A stretch of 43,873 nt of DNA from Phoronis australis (taxonomy: Eukaryota; Phoronida; Phoronidae): NCBI GenBank assembly GCA_002633005.1, contig NMRA01000837.1:82216-126088 (forward strand), in the 5' to 3' direction. Under the pieces are notes generated by a model, which did no database searches, was not told where the DNA came from, and saw nothing but the letters and a program-made list of their open reading frames with translations. This document shows, in pieces, positions 43,531 through 43,873 of the stretch. How positions within the stretch are numbered: position 1 is the first letter of the stretch; the number at the start of each line of letters is the position of its first letter. The position numbers were made by a program, and so were the translations under genes.

Positions 43531-43873
43531 TCCTGTCCTTTTTTCAATCAAAAAATATATACTTTTACTAGTTGACAACCTCTAGTTTTTTGATATAGGA
43601 ATTAGAATGGAGTCCACTAAATAAGGTTTGAGATAACCTTAAACAACTACAAAATAACAAAAATAATCTTAAAAGCGTGTCCCGCGACCTTGGCGCTAAA
43701 ACTATTTCATTGTCGCTATGGGCCCATTAAAATTGGAAGCGAAAAGGGATAAAAGATTAACATTGTCCACGAGTCCTCCAAATTGGCCCGTAGACTTGAG
43801 GCCGTACGGGTCAATTTGTCCCACTTTTTGTAAACTGATCCCTGAAATAAGCGAACTGGTTTTTGGCTCTGGG

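Overview
This is a piece of an animal (metazoan) nuclear genome. The genes are broken up by GT-AG introns, the sequence is AT-rich and repeat-laden, and the recognisable proteins are animal families: a DCAF6-type WD-repeat protein, a ceramide-1-phosphate transfer protein and secreted olfactomedin-domain proteins. Short foldback elements, a compact Gypsy-like LTR retrotransposon and a lineage-specific olfactomedin cluster suggest a marine invertebrate (hemichordate, lancelet, cnidarian or similar). The species cannot be fixed from the sequence.

Left part (1-3049, minus strand): four exons of a DCAF6/NRIP orthologue run off the left edge. The 5' exon was not found. From 3050 to 11.8 kb there is no intact gene. 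That stretch holds a broken THAP zinc-finger exon (8746-8841) and a young LTR retrotransposon (9606-11194) with 145-bp LTRs, a 5-bp target duplication, polypurine tract and primer binding site. Its interior is collapsed around a 152-base N gap.

Middle (11.8-22 kb): a complete two-exon CPTP gene lies on the plus strand. Just after it is an unusual array of eight CCANNTGG cores, most inside short hairpins whose arms differ from unit to unit. Further right are copies of a dispersed repeat family, a 378-bp direct duplication with one N exactly at its junction (probably an unmerged assembly overlap) and an 870-bp foldback element.

Right-centre (22-34.8 kb): three paralogous secreted olfactomedin-domain genes, called A, B and C here. 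A and B are on the minus strand; C is on the plus strand, head to head with B. All have a signal peptide, a coiled-coil linker and one terminal exon coding the whole olfactomedin domain after a phase-1 intron. They share an extra cysteine pair absent from myocilin. They differ at the expected calcium ligands (intact only in C) and at possible furin sites (in B and C).

Right end (34.8-43.9 kb): the terminal exon of an unrecognised cysteine-rich secreted protein (minus strand, 37702-37997), long GAT/GGT microsatellites, two miniature inverted-repeat elements and mostly featureless DNA. No tRNA, rRNA or CRISPR array was seen. Splice sites were chosen by consensus, reading phase and homology; no transcript evidence was available.
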